Positions 1-14,166 of a DNA stretch of 64,000 nt are shown here, piece by piece. Numbering within the stretch: position 1 is the first letter of the stretch; every line of letters starts with the position of its first letter. Source of the stretch: Desmodus rotundus (Eukaryota > Chordata > Mammalia > Chiroptera > Phyllostomidae); NCBI RefSeq assembly GCF_022682495.2, contig NC_071392.1:85390797-85454796 (forward strand), read 5' to 3'. The position numbers and the translations under genes were made by a program. The notes below the pieces were generated by a model. The model did no database searches. It worked only from the letters and a program-made list of their open reading frames with translations, and was not told the DNA's origin.

Positions 1-82
1 CCACCTCTGCTCTCCCCGGGGTATGTATAAAGGCTCTCCACCATCCACCATCCACCATCCACCCAATTTCAGGCCAGCCACC
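1..82 (+). promoter_or_regulatory. Unit 1 trypsinogen core promoter and 5' UTR (cut by window edge)
   Basis: A TATAAA box lies at 26-31, about 55 bases before the start codon, and aligns with the same box in the two other units (16811-16816 and 33416-33421). The short 5' UTR holds three 'ccatcca'-type repeats, one more than in unit 2. Upstream elements of this copy fall outside the window, so the acinar PTF1-type site visible in units 2 and 3 cannot be checked here. Confidence 0.75.
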
Positions 83-3429
<3,347 letters not shown>

Positions 3430-3489
3430 AGCTCCCATCACGCCCCTCTGCCATCCCAATGCTAATAAAATGACGCTGATTCAACCTCC

Positions 3490-6400
3490 TGTGTCTGTGC
3501 CTGCTCCCGCCACCAGTTGGCTCTGGGAAATACACTCCCCCTGGGGTCAGGCGGGGCCCTGGATCCTACAGATGAGCAGAGGGCCCCCCTACCACCAGTG
3601 CTCCCTGGAATAGTAGTGGGCAGCATGTGAAGAGATAAAATCCAAAAAAATCATAGGCAGGGGACGAGGACAGGCTGTTTCTGGCAGGAAGTCTGTTTCA
3701 GAAAGGCTGTGTCAGAGGACCCCTGACCATGGTTGCACTTGAGCATGGTGCTAGAGCGTGCCAGATGCAGCTCCCAGCACAGACACATCTGGGGCAGCAC
3801 CGTGCAAACACCTTGGCCACTTCTGAGTCCCTTTGTCACATGCTGAGACCTAGCCTGCGCTTCCCTCCTGGCAGCCCAAAGCCCCACTTGGCCCTGTTTC
3901 TTGACAACCTGTCCACGTGTCTTCCCTGGGCCTCAAGTTTTCAAACTCCAGAGAAGTCTGCCTTTTGTTCATCTCGCCTCACGACCCCAGTGTGTACAGG
4001 CCACAGTGAGTGCTTTGCAGACACTTCCAGGTGTGGCTCGCCCTCCCCTCTGGAGTGCATATTATCCCAGTGGTCCAGACAAGAAAGCAGAGGTTAGTTC
4101 ACTCATGTCCCTCGTCCAGCAAATGGTAGATGTGGGGGCAGTCTCCTTGTTTGCTTGGCCCCAAAGCCTGTGCTGTCTCTAGCCCGCCTCAGGGTCCCTC
4201 AGATGGCCACTCTGGTCCATCAGCTCTGCTCCCCAATGTCTCTCCAGCCCATTCCCTGCCTCACTGCTCTTCCAGAGGGTCTGATCTCCCATCCACCTTC
4301 CACACTGCGTGCAAGGGGATCTTGCGCATTACATCATGTCCCGATTGGTGCTTTTCCCGACCTCCCACAGCTTCAGAGACAGGACCGGAGCTCCTTACCC
4401 AGGGGATGCAGGGGGGCTGTTGCTGCTCTGCCCAGGCCTTGGTTCCCAGCCTATCTCCCTGTTCCTCCACTCCCCTGTGATGCTCCCATGCTCAGAAGTC
4501 CCCATGGTTCCTCCAAGGAGCCTCGCACCTCTGACCCGGAGCTCCAGCACTATGGCCCATCTCGCTCCATGGCCTTCCACCCACCCTTTCACCCACTTCA
4601 GAAAAGTCTCTTCTGACTCTTCCTATTCCTGATTCTCGTCCCCCCACCCCTGTGCTGGTGCCACTGGCCCTGGGCCTGAGTGAGGCGTTTTCCTTCTGGT
4701 CCTCGCTGACGACCTTGCTATTTCTGCTTAGTAAACACACCTGTGTCTACCTTGGCATTTCACGGTGAGCTCCTTGGGAAGAAATCTTGTCTTGCTCATC
4801 CTGATGTATCTAGTGATTAAACAACGCCCAGAATACACAAGGCCCCCCAGTGACTGAGTGAATAAAGTATGACCTAGGAGTGGAGGGAAATGTACTGAAG
4901 GAAGACAGAGCCTTCCAGGAAAAAGGAAATATATTGGTTCCCCAGGTGTGATCCCTGTACCAGCAGCCCCAGATTCACTTGGGAATTTAGGAGAAGTGCA
5001 AAATCATGGGCCCCGTCCCAGACCTAGTGAGTCAGCAATTCTCGGAGGAGACCCAGCAACGTGCATGTTGACAGTCCTCCCAGGCATTCTGATACAAGCT
5101 AAAGCTGAAAAACCCGTGCAGTACTGAGATTGCTAGGCCATTCTCTCGGTGCAAGCAGTAGTGACTAACATTTCTACATTTCAGACCCATGAGGGATCGG
5201 CCATTATTCTTATTCTTATTCCTAGATGAAGAGATGGGGCTTGAAGAGCTTTGGCAGCTCGCCCATGGTCTCCTACACAGAAGTGGAGGGTCTGGGTGGG
5301 GGCCGGCTGGTGGCCTTCCCCTAGGGACAGGGACCTCAGTGGCCTCAGGTACAAGGGCACCTAGCAGAGCCCGGACCTTTAGTAAGGAGGCCTGGGGACT
5401 GATTCCAGCTCTGGTTCTGCATCAGCCTGACTGGCTACCCATGTGGCCTCCAGGTCTCAGTTACCTCTGAGAAATCAGGAGACAAATTTTAGGTTAGCAT
5501 GACTGCCTTCACGTGCTTGAAAGGTTTCCAGAATTGCACTTATGTATAACACATTATTTGTGTATCTCCTCCCCAAACACCACAGTCCACCTGGAGAAAG
5601 GCACACAGGTAACCTGGCTTTCCCCTCCTGTCCCCAGCAAAACCATCCACATCCTTCTGACCCCCTCCAGTGGCCACGTTCAGATATGCAGTTACTTAGG
5701 TTTTAAAAATTGAGGAACGGGTGCCCCCTGCTGCCCAGGATGATGAATGATCCAACTCAGCACCAAGCTCCTTTGGAAAACAAAACAAATAAGCTGCAGG
5801 TGCACTGGGCAGGTGACAGTGTGACAGAGGCCAAAGCTGGGACAAACCCCATCAGGACTGAAAGTAGCTGTGCTACCAAGACAGAGTGGTGTTACTCTTT
5901 TTCAGGCCCGTCAGGATGAGGGTCCCCAGCTGGATGGTCTAAAGGCAGTTTACTGAGAGCGTCAGTTATTGGGAGACCCAAGAGGCCAATCAGTCAGGAA
6001 AATATACTGAGATAAATCGAAACAAGTCGTGCATTGATGAAATTGTTTCCCAGTGTGCAAAGGGAATAAACACACAGTCATGGAAACCAAGGCCTTTGAT
6101 TCAGGCTAATGGTAGAGTGCTGTGAAGTCTGTCGCCATCCCTGAGTGAGAAAACAGACCGTCTCCCCTTCCTCTTTTCCCCCTAAATTCTAAGAGACACA
6201 CCGCTGCACCCACTGGTGACACCACCAGGTAGCACTCTGGTGTTCTCCACGCTGACACCTGTCCTCTTCCTTGTCTGGGACAAGCAGCGGGTCCCCAGCC
6301 TGGCAATGAAATAGAAATACCCAGTGCAATTTAGGGCTTGATTGTTTATTTCCAAACCACTTAGTAAACCCAATCCTAGAATTTTTTATTGAAAAGTTCC

Positions 6401-6759
6401 TGGGACTACTCTGAAATATGCATTGTTTGCAAGCTTTGTCAGTGATTGGAGGCTCATTTAGCAGATTCACCGCCATGAAACCGCTTCTTCTGCAAACTGA
6501 TCTTCTTTGGGAAATCTAACAACTTTGTAAATTAAACAAGTGGGTTTAGTCAAGTAGCAGATTTCAAGGTATTACTTAAAGCAGTATTTTGTTATTTTTC
6601 TTTTCTTTAAAATTCTGTTATTTTATTTTAAATAGATAGTGTAGCTACAGGGCTCAGGAATCAAAACAAGTTCACACTGAAAAATGGTACTTTTATTTCC
6701 ACTTTGCTTCTGTGTCCTCTGCTCATTCCTAATAGGTAACGACTTTTCTCCATCTCTGA
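3490..6759. other. Intergenic flank 3' of trypsinogen, unit 1
   Basis: I see no gene here. The stretch is almost identical in all three units. It contains a MIR-like or related old repeat near 4755-4870 ('gtgagctccttgggaagaaatc' to 'gagtgaataaa') and otherwise unassigned single-copy-looking sequence. Short open frames exist but have no family resemblance. Confidence 0.6.
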
Positions 6760-7195
6760 TCCCTTCCAGTGTTACTTCAAGCAGAATCAAACAGACAAAA
6801 GTATAATTCTGACTTTGCCCCTTTGTTAGACAAAAGGTACTACACGGGAATGCGATTCTGTCCCTTTGGGTTTTTTCTGTTGATGCTGTATCTTAGACAA
6901 CTTCCACGGCAAGGTGAAATACCTCCTTCTTTCTTAGCTCTGAATAGTGTTCCTGTTTGTCAGTGTCTCACAGTTTATTTATCCAGTCCCTCACTCAGGG
7001 GCACTTGTTTTTCTCGATTGTTTTGTTATTCCAAATAACGCAAAGAGTTTACACAGATTTTTATTTGTATTTAAGAATATATAGGGGATAAATTCCTGTC
7101 GGCAAAGTTCTGGTTGAAAAAGTAAATGCATTTTGTAGTTTCTATAGCTATTTCCAAGTGGTTGTATCATTTTGCAGTCCTATCAGCAACCAATT
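6760..7195 (-). repeat. Old L1 3'-end fragment (L1ME/L1MC-like), unit 1
   Basis: The order of motifs 'tttatttatccagtccctca', 'ggggcacttgtttt', 'gataaattcctg' and 'gcagtcctatcagcaa' matches the antisense 3' region of ancient L1 families. It is strongly diverged. It recurs at 23364-23799 and 39951-40386. Confidence 0.55.
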
Positions 7196-7196
7196 C

Positions 7197-7650
7197 AGTG
7201 GTCCCCACTCCACCTGTGGGGGGCACGTTCTAAGATCTCCAGAGGGGGCCTGGTACCGCAGATGGCATGCAGTCCTACATATACTGTTTTCTCCCCTGTA
7301 TGTGTATACCTCAGATAAAGTTTAACTTACGAATGAGGCACAGTGACATATCGGCAACAATAACTAGTAATGAAATAGAACCATTTTAAAAATATATTCT
7401 AATAAAAGTTATGTGCCTGTTGTCTCTGTCTCTCTGAATATCTCATTGTGCTGTGCTCACCTTTTCACTGACAGGAAGCATTTCACGGCCTCCCTTTGGC
7501 ATGCCCACAGGGCCAGCATCGCTACTCCTGTGCTCTGGGGCCGCTGCTAAGTAAGATGAGGGTGACTTGAATGCAAGCGGCACCATTGTGGTTGACCCAA
7601 TAGTTGAAATAGGTGGATGATTCCCCAAGGCCGGGAGGGCGGAGAAGGGT
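7197..7650. mobile_element. Tigger/MER2-like DNA transposon remnant, unit 1
   Basis: The segment opens with 'tggtccccactccacctgtg' and continues with motifs resembling the MER2/Tigger consensus, such as 'gataaagtttaacttacgaa', 'aggcacagtgacat' and 'aataaaagttatgtgcctg'. The ends are not resolved. It recurs at 23801-24254 and 40388-40841. Family naming is from memory of the consensus and should be confirmed with a repeat library. Confidence 0.5.
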
Positions 7651-7996
7651 GACATGAGATTTCATCATCCCACTCAGAACCACTCCCACTTTAAAATGTA
7701 CAAACTGTTCATTCTGGAATGTTCCATTTACTGTTTTCATACCTCGATTGAGTGTGGAAAGTAGAACTGTGGGTAAGGAGGGGACTCCATGTCAAAGTGC
7801 ATACCTCACCACACATCAGCCCGGGAGTGCCCTCCCGTGATTCAACGTGGTCCCATTGGCGAAAAGCAACATGTCAGTGTGAGTTTAGTTTGCGTTAATC
7901 ACGGCGAGGTTGTTTTCCTGTGGGTAAGCACCATGCGGATCTTTGGTCCGAACCACCTGTTCTTTGCCTAGTTTGTTGGGCTGCTGCAATATATTC

Positions 7997-8570
7997 TTTT
8001 TTTTTTCACTTTTTAAATTATTTTATTGTTATGCAATTACTGTTGTCTGCATTTTCTCGCCACCTCTCTACCCCACCCCAGCCAAACCCACCTCCTTCCC
8101 CTGCTTCCACCCTCCCCCTTGGTTTTGTCCATGTGTCCTTTATAGTAATTCCTGAAAACCCTTCTCCACACTGTCCCTTCTCCCCTCCCTTCTGGCTATC
8201 ATTAGATTTTTCTTAACTTCAATGTCTCTGGTTATATTTTGTTTGCTTTTTACTTGTGTTGATTATGTTCCTGTTAAAGGTGAGAATGTATGGTATTTGT
8301 CCCTCACCACCTTGCTTATTTCACTTAGCGTAATGCTCTCCAGTTCCATCCATGCTGTTGCAAAGGGTATAGGTCCTTCTTTCTCTCTGCTGCATAGAAT
8401 TCCATTGTGTAAATGTACCATAGTTTTTGGATCCACTCATTGGCTGATGGGCACTTAGGTTGCTTCCAGCACTTCACTATTGTAAATTGTGCTGCTATGA
8501 ATATTGGGGTCCTTAGGTTGTTTTGGATTGGTGTTTCATATTGTTATTTCTAGGAGTTCATCATATATTG
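7997..8570 (-). mobile_element. 5'-truncated L1 3' end, antisense (unit 1)
   Basis: A poly-T run at about 7997 marks the 3' tail on the minus strand. The minus strand then reads the L1 3' region: 'caatggaattctatgcagca', 'agcatggatggaactgga' and 'tgctaagtgaaataag'. It is the same young bat L1 family as the sense fragment at 10795-11370. The insertion is shared by all three units (also 24601-25174 and 41187-41765), so it predates the unit duplications. Confidence 0.8.
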
Positions 8571-9531
8571 GAAATATTGGTCCTAATGATGAGAGCTGAA
8601 AATGTCCCATATTGTCGATTATGTCTTGATTCGGTATATATTTTTCCACATAACTTTGTCATCGTGAGGTAGTCAAGTTGCTCTCTTTTTTTTCTCTCCT
8701 AGACTTTAAGTCGGAGTTTGTCAGGTGACAGAAGGAAGCGCCATTTAGTGAAAGGAGATGTAGGCCACCCAACTGAGGTTAATCAAGGGCATCTCAGGCA
8801 GGGAGATTAAAACACCTACCAAAATCGTTAAATGTGTCTGCCCTTCAGAGGAGGCATGACTATGTACTCATTTGAGTTCTGTGCCTGAGACATCATGTCC
8901 CCAGGTCCCCACACCCACTTCCCCAAGGCCCTGGACCTCCCATGACATCTGAAGCCCACAGTGGCACTGGTCTTCCCGCCGCACCCCTCACAATGTGCTG
9001 GGCTCTCAGTTCTCCCCCTGTGCTCAAGGCAGCAAAGCCCTGCCCCTGGGCCCTGGTCAGTTGTCCTCCAGGCCTCCCCAGAGGTTCTGAGTTGGCCCAA
9101 AGGGACAGAGTCTCAGTGTATAGGGGTCTCATTCTATGGTGAAGGCTGTGATGTCTGCATATCACAGCCCCAGGGGCAGGCCCAGGGTACAAGGGGGCTT
9201 CCGTTTCCAGACAGGGCAGCTCCCCACTAAGACGACAGCAGCCTGCAGAGGGGCGGATACTGGGGCGGGGAGAAAACCAGCCCTCCCACCACAAGCAGGC
9301 AGTCTCACAAAGACACTGGTCCCTAAGGAGCTAAGAATGTCCTGAAGACAGGGTGTGGGGTGAGGAGGGAGATCCTCAGCCCAGTGGGACCCTGCCACTG
9401 CCACCTCACACCATGGGGCGGGGTCTGATGTCACCACCTCCCAACTCTGACAACCTCAAAGGACAGATGCTCTGGAGGTCTCTTCCAGGCTCTGAGGGGT
9501 GGGCCCGTGGGAGGGGTGGCTGTGGGAGGAG
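8571..9531 (+). promoter_or_regulatory. Region upstream of TRBD, unit 1 (candidate D-beta promoter)
   Basis: There is no gene in this stretch. The last 120 bases before the D segment hold a GC box, GGGGCGGGG, at 9415-9423. In mammals the D-beta-1 promoter lies directly 5' of the D segment and depends on GC-box and GATA-type sites, so this is the expected place. The assignment rests on position and the GC box only. Confidence 0.35.
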
Positions 9532-9610
9532 CGTTTTTGTACAAAGATGAAACATTGTGGGGGCTGGTAGCCACAGTGATTCATCTCTATGGGAAACCTT
9601 TACAAAAACT
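9532..9610 (+). other. TRBD1-like: TRBD segment with both recombination signals, unit 1
   Basis: Diversity segment used between V and J in TCR-beta assembly. The 5' signal is nonamer CGTTTTTGT (9532-9540), a 12-bp spacer and heptamer CATTGTG (9553-9559). The D core is GGGGCTGGTAGC at 9560-9571. The 3' signal is heptamer CACAGTG (9572-9578), a 23-bp spacer and nonamer ACAAAAACT (9602-9610). Both signals obey the 12/23 rule and look usable. The spacers resemble mammalian TRBD1. One reading frame of the core contains TAG. The same D sequence recurs in unit 2, while unit 3 has GGGACTGGGGGC. Confidence 0.9.
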
Positions 9611-10151
9611 CTTCTGCCTGTCCCATCCCCCCAGGCCTCCAGGGTCACAGGCCTGAGGGTGGCCTGCTTCAGAACCCCTCCAGGGTACCCCTGTCTACTG
9701 TCTACTCAAGGCCAATGTTAAGGACAGGCCTGGATGGGAACTGAAACTTCTAGGCAGAGAGAGAGCCCAGATGTAAGGAGGACACCTCAGTGGGCTCATG
9801 GGGGAAGGACTCAGGGATACTCCTGCATCTCAGGAAAAGGTCACTGGCAAGGGACATGGGAGGGGACCCATTCTATAGAGGAAGAAGACAGAGGAAACCT
9901 GGGTTCTGGGACCCTGTTCCCCTGTCCAGGCCACACTCCTTTGAGAGGCCCTCAGAGACCATTGAGAAAGGGGCCCTGGGCCCTCTGGATGGACTCTGGC
10001 CTCGTTCTGTGGCTCCAGGAGCCAACGCCGAATCGGTCCTGTGCACAGGTGTGAGACTCTCCCATCAGCGCTCATCCCGGAGCCCCCCAGACCAGCCAGG
10101 ACCCTTTCTCCATGCCTCCATCTGTTTTCCTCATGGCCCCATGTCACTGTG

Positions 10152-10199
10152 CGAACCTCAAAGTTTTTTTTGGAGATGGAACCAGGCTCACAGTTGTAG
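10152..10199 (+). other. TRBJ1-1-like: TRBJ segment: TRBJ1-1 body fused to TRBJ1-3 flank (unit 1 relic cluster)
   Basis: A perfect heptamer CACTGTG lies at 10145-10151 with a weak nonamer about 12 bp upstream. The 48-nt segment reads NLKVFFGDGTRLTVV with an FGDG motif (FGXG type) and ends in a canonical GTAAG splice donor. The body aligns with TRBJ1-1 of unit 3. The sequence after the donor ('cgagttggggcttaagggct') aligns instead with the flank of TRBJ1-3 in unit 3. It is open and could in principle rearrange, but no constant region remains in its own unit. Confidence 0.85.
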
Positions 10200-10746
10200 G
10201 TAAGCGAGTTGGGGCTTAAGGGCTGGGGGATGACAAAGAGGGGCAGGGACCCAAATGAAGCCACCATCTTGGGGGCTCAGGTGAAAGCATGTTTTATCAG
10301 AAAGATCTGAATTCTTGTTTGGATGTAGACAGGAGGGGACAGGCTCCATCTCCAGCAATTCCAGGGACTGGCTGTTCCACATCTGGGTTCCCCTCCCTGG
10401 AGGCAAGTGCTCTGTGCTAGAAAGGAGCCACCTTGTCCATCTCCGTCTCCTCAGAGGGTGCCCCACCATGGCCATGACAGACGGAAAGCCTCTGGACGTA
10501 CACATGCCACAGTCCTGCGGTTTTTCTGCCTCACACAGAAGGGGACGGACACAGGAGAAAGCAGGAGCAGGGGGTTCGTGGAGCTGAATAGGTCCTCTTT
10601 CTATAGTATTTCAGGGGGCAGGGTTGTCCCCCTGCCTCTACCTCCTGGAGCTTCAATTCAGCTGAGAAAAAGGAAAGAGAGCTGGCAGGTGGCCTGGGGG
10701 AGGAGGAGTGGAAGGCCGCAGGGCCAGTTTCCTTATCAGGCTTCAG

Positions 10747-10794
10747 GGCTGTGTGAGTAATGAAAAGCTGTTTTTCAGCAGTGGGACCAAGCTG
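10747..10794 (+). pseudogene. TRBJ1-4P: TRBJ1-4 truncated by an L1 fragment (unit 1)
   Basis: The heptamer-like GGCTGTG at 10747-10753 is followed by 41 of the expected 51 nt of TRBJ1-4, reading SNEKLFFSSGTKL. The first glycine of the FGXG motif is replaced (FSSG), and the last ten bases and the splice donor are missing because L1 sequence starts at about 10795. Intact counterpart: 44668-44718 in unit 3. Confidence 0.85.
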
Positions 10795-11370
10795 CTGGGA
10801 TTACACTCTAAGGGCCCTGAAACACCAATCCAAAAGAACTTATGCACCCCAATGTTCATAGCAGCACAATTTACAATAGTGAAGTACTGGAAGCAACCTA
10901 AGTGCCCATCAGCAAATGAGTGGATCCAAAAACTATGGTACATTTACACAATGAAATTCTATGCAGCAGAGAGAAAGGAGCTTTTACCCTTTGCAATGGC
11001 ATGGATGGAACTGGAGAGCATTATGCTAAGTGAAATAAGCCAGGCAGTGAGGGACAAATACCATATGATCTCACCTTTAACTGGAACATAATCAACAAAA
11101 GAAAAAAGCAAACAAAATATAACCAGAGACATTGAAATTAAGAACAATGTAACAATAGCCAGAGGGGAGTGGGAGGGGATAGTGGGGAGAGGGGTCTATA
11201 GGAGCTACTATAAAGGACACAAGGAAAAAATCCAGGGGGGGAGGGGTGGGGGAGGGAGGTGGGACTAGTTGGGGTGGGGTGTAAGGATGGAGAGAAAATG
11301 CAGATAATGTAACTGAATAAAAAAAAGAAATGAAAAAAAAAATAAAATAAATAAAAAACAAAAACAAAAA
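10795..11370 (+). mobile_element. 5'-truncated L1 3' end bridging a TRBJ-TRBC deletion (unit 1)
   Basis: Sense L1 3' region ('ccaatgttcatagcagcaca', 'gcatggatggaactggagag', 'ccatatgatctcacc') ending in an A-rich tail at about 11310-11370. Its 5' edge sits inside TRBJ1-4. Its tail ends 15 bases before the splice acceptor of a TRBC exon 4. Everything normally between (TRBJ1-5, TRBJ1-6, TRBC exons 1-3, about 4.6 kb judged from unit 3) is absent. The structure is what an L1 insertion that deleted its target would leave. Confidence 0.85.
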
Positions 11371-11610
11371 CCTTCTCCTCTTCAGGCCAAGAGAAAGGAT
11401 TCCTGATGCCAGCTCAGAGGTGGAGCCTTGAACTTCCAGCCTGCTATCGCCCCAATGTGGATTCACCTTTTTCCATTCCTAGCTCGTGCTTCTGAAGGGC
11501 CGTTTTCATCTCTCAGCTCATCCCTATGTACCTGCACAGCAGGGTGCTCAAGACCTCACTCTCCCCCAAGTCTGGGAAAGAAACAGGTGCAATCGGGTCT
11601 AGATACATAG
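11371..11610 (+). pseudogene. TRBC1P: Orphan TRBC exon 4 and 3' UTR, TRBC1-like (unit 1)
   Basis: A pyrimidine tract and acceptor 'ctcctcttcag' precede GCC AAG AGA AAG GAT TCC TGA at 11386-11406, coding AKRKDS and stop, the cytoplasmic tail of a TCR-beta constant chain (VKKKDS in unit 3). The sequence after the stop shares the order of words of the human TRBC1 3' UTR as I remember it ('gtggagcct', 'gcttctgaagggc', 'ccctatgtacctgcacagca'), and does not match the unit 3 3' UTR. Exons 1-3 are missing, so it cannot encode a receptor chain by itself. Confidence 0.8.
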
Positions 11611-12894
11611 CCCAGAGCCTGCCCCAACAGAGTAGCCTTGAGGTGGATGGTCCTCAAACCAGAACTGTGTGGTTGGCACCTGTGTGGACTGAGCACTCAC
11701 TTTTCAACCTGGAGAGCCTTTCACAGATGCAGCTATAGGACAGGGTGGCCTATAGGAAGTAGGCACACCAGTTGACTACCTTCCAAATGGACGAAGCAGC
11801 CTAGAGTTTGATGAGTCAAGTGAGTGGAGGGAGCCCAGTTGGCGTATCATCAACGGGGCTTGTGGAGTTCAGTCTGAATCTAATATGATTTAGGAAAATA
11901 AATATACATGTCATTCATTAAACCCTGGGTACCATGGAGAAGTAACAGTTGCTACAATAACAGCAGCCCACATGGGTAGCCCTCCTGGACTCTCTCCTGG
12001 CCCTCTTCTGCTTACTCTCCAATAGACTCGGGGGTCACTTAAGCAGTTTCAGCAGGTCCAGGGAAGGGACAAAGAGTGACTGAAATGTGTACCATGAGAC
12101 AGTATATTATAGGAACCAATCTATCTTTAGATATGTTTTTCAAAGCCTCAATTGCTAAAGACTTCCCCATTCACCCTCCATGGAAGGCTAAAGAATATAT
12201 AACATGCAAATTTTCCCTCTGGACATAAACATGCCTGTTTTCTGGCTTCAGGATGGGGAATAGCATGGGGCTGGGAAGGAGCAGAGCTTGTCTAGGTAGC
12301 CAATCAGCCATGACCAGTCCATGCCTCCACCTCCCTCTCCCTTTGATTTTTCTGGATCACACCGAGTGTCTCTGCACTACCCAAACGCAGTGATCCCCAG
12401 GCTAAGATAGTCAAGAAAATAGTTCTTATTGGCTAAAGAGAAATTGTGCCATGGAGGAAATACGTTGTTTGGGAAAATAAGGGATGAGGAAAGGAGCTAG
12501 GATTTTGGAGGAAACATAGCCCAGAAGGTGGTAATCTGGTTGGAGAGTGATAAGGGACCCTGGCGACTAAGAACTGAGGAGAAATACCTGAGCTGGGGGG
12601 ACTTGGGGAAGAAAATATTTTTTAAAAAAGAAATGAGTGACTTGCAGTCTGACCAAAATCTACATTTCAAACCCCCAGAAGGTCTGAAAGACTCTAATAT
12701 GTAGCAACATGATGGGAAATGAACTTGGCTTGAAAAAGGAAAGCTTCAGGGGACATCTGTTCATTCCTCAGCCATGTGACCCTGGAGAAGTCCTTTTGCC
12801 TTGAGCTTTAGATTCCTCATTAGTAGAAAGAAGAAAATGGTGCCTCCCGCCCACCTTGTGAGGCCCCACTGAGCACCAGGCATGGGGAAGAGAA
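11611..12894. other. Spacer after the orphan TRBC exon, unit 1
   Basis: No gene recognised. An AATAAA occurs at 11898-11903 but is about 490 bases beyond the exon 4 stop, further than usual for TRBC. The segment is almost identical to 28217-29499 in unit 2 and has no counterpart after the TRBC gene of unit 3. Confidence 0.5.
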
Positions 12895-13130
12895 GCCAAA
12901 GGTTCTGTGGTTGAACACACAGGCTCTAGAGTCAGTTTCCCAGGTCACATTCCACCTCCACCACTGACTGGCCACGTGACCTTGAGCAGGCTCCCTCACT
13001 CTATACAACTTATTTTAGCATCTATAAAATGGGCAACCCCCTAGGTGGCTGTGATACTAAAATTTTTTTAACAAGGTCCCTGAAAAACTTACACAGTGCT
13101 TGGTATAGTAAGCTCAGAGAAACTGTTCCA
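12895..13130 (+). repeat. MIR element, unit 1
   Basis: Motifs typical of MIR occur in order: 'ggctctagagtcag', 'ccaccactgactggccacgt', 'gaccttgagcaggctccctc', 'tctataaaatgggcaa' and 'cagtgcttggtatagtaagc'. A second partial MIR-like stretch lies just upstream ('gccatgtgaccctggagaag', about 12770). The copy in unit 2 is at 29500-29735. Confidence 0.75.
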
Positions 13131-13143
13131 TATTTTCATAATC

Positions 13144-14166
13144 AAAAGACAGTGGTTTGAGCCCTGGCCAGTGTGGCTCAGTTGGTTGCCCGTCGTTCTG
13201 CAAAAAGATCTCCAGTTTGCTTCCTGGTCAGGGCATTACCGAACAGCAAGTGGGGTCCTGCTGCCCATCACCAACCTCTAGGCAAAATTCCAGAGGCAAA
13301 ATTTTGGTGAAAAACGAAAGGAGTTTTTATTCAAGGACTACACAATTTTGGACTCACAGCTTTCCACATGCATTAGTCACTTAAACTAGAACTCTTTACC
13401 TCCTTAATTACAGCTGTAATCACTTAAGCCTACCCTTTAAGGCTAAACTCGTTAACTCTCCAGTTCCCCTAAAGTCTTCCAGCACCATTCCCCCTGTTAG
13501 CTTTTACTTACCTTATTTCTGTAGGGTTAGTTTACAAACTGAAACAACATAAGATACAAAAGCTACACATTTTGGAAGAATGGCAGGCTTCTGCCTCTGA
13601 GCTCATCCCTTCTAGTATATCCAGAGAAGAATAACGCTGCCACCCTCTGCCAGGCCAGCCCGATCCTAGGCTGCACACGCAGTTCCTTCCCATCCAAAAT
13701 CCATGCAAAATTCATCCAAATTACCGTCTTGTTACCGTGTTGGGAAACTCAGGCAGCTACAGCTCTATCATCCAGGCATCCTCGTCAAGGAAGAAAAGCC
13801 CGAGAGACTGAGAGCCAGTCCATCTAAGATCCCGAGAGCCCTTCTTTTACTTCAAACCTTCTTGCCCATAGTTTCCATGAGCTCTGGAGGCATTCAGCAT
13901 CTCAGTCAATCCTGTCCTAAGCTGTTTACCATTGCCTTAGGCAACCTCTTCATATGGCCCCTTTCTACTCCTCCCCAGCCATGTGATCAGATCTGTCTGT
14001 ATCCAGGGCACATGGCTGGGTTGCAAGTTGGGTCCCCAGTCAGGGCGCGTGCAAGAGGCAGCCAGTCGATGCTTCTCTCTCACATCAATGTTTCTCTCCC
14101 TCTCTTTCTCCCGCCCTTTCCCTCTCTCTAGAATCATTAAAAGAAAAAAAAAAGACAGTAGTTTGA
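13144..14166 (+). mobile_element. VES-type SINE with target duplications, split by an LTR-like insertion (unit 1)
   Basis: The SINE head starts at 13161 ('gccctggccagtgtggctca') and its body resumes at about 14005 and ends in an A-rich tail at 14149. Target duplications AAAAGACAGTGGTTTGA (13144-13160) and the same with one change (14150-14166) flank it. About 770 bp of unrelated sequence (13236-14003) interrupts it at the 'cagggca' word. Confidence 0.8.
13236..14003 (-). mobile_element. LTR-like insertion inside the SINE (unit 1)
   Basis: The insert sits between two copies of CAGGGCA (13229-13235 and 14004-14010), compatible with a short target duplication. On the minus strand it has a single AATAAA (complement of 13326-13331) about 90 bases before the end, the placement expected in a retroviral LTR, and no coding region. 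TG/CA ends are not clear, so a solo LTR is likely but not proven. Confidence 0.5.

Noticed and set aside
8222..8458. Open frame in the antisense L1 3' end, repeated in all units
   Set aside because: Reads the wrong strand of an L1 3' region and is not a retrotransposon protein.
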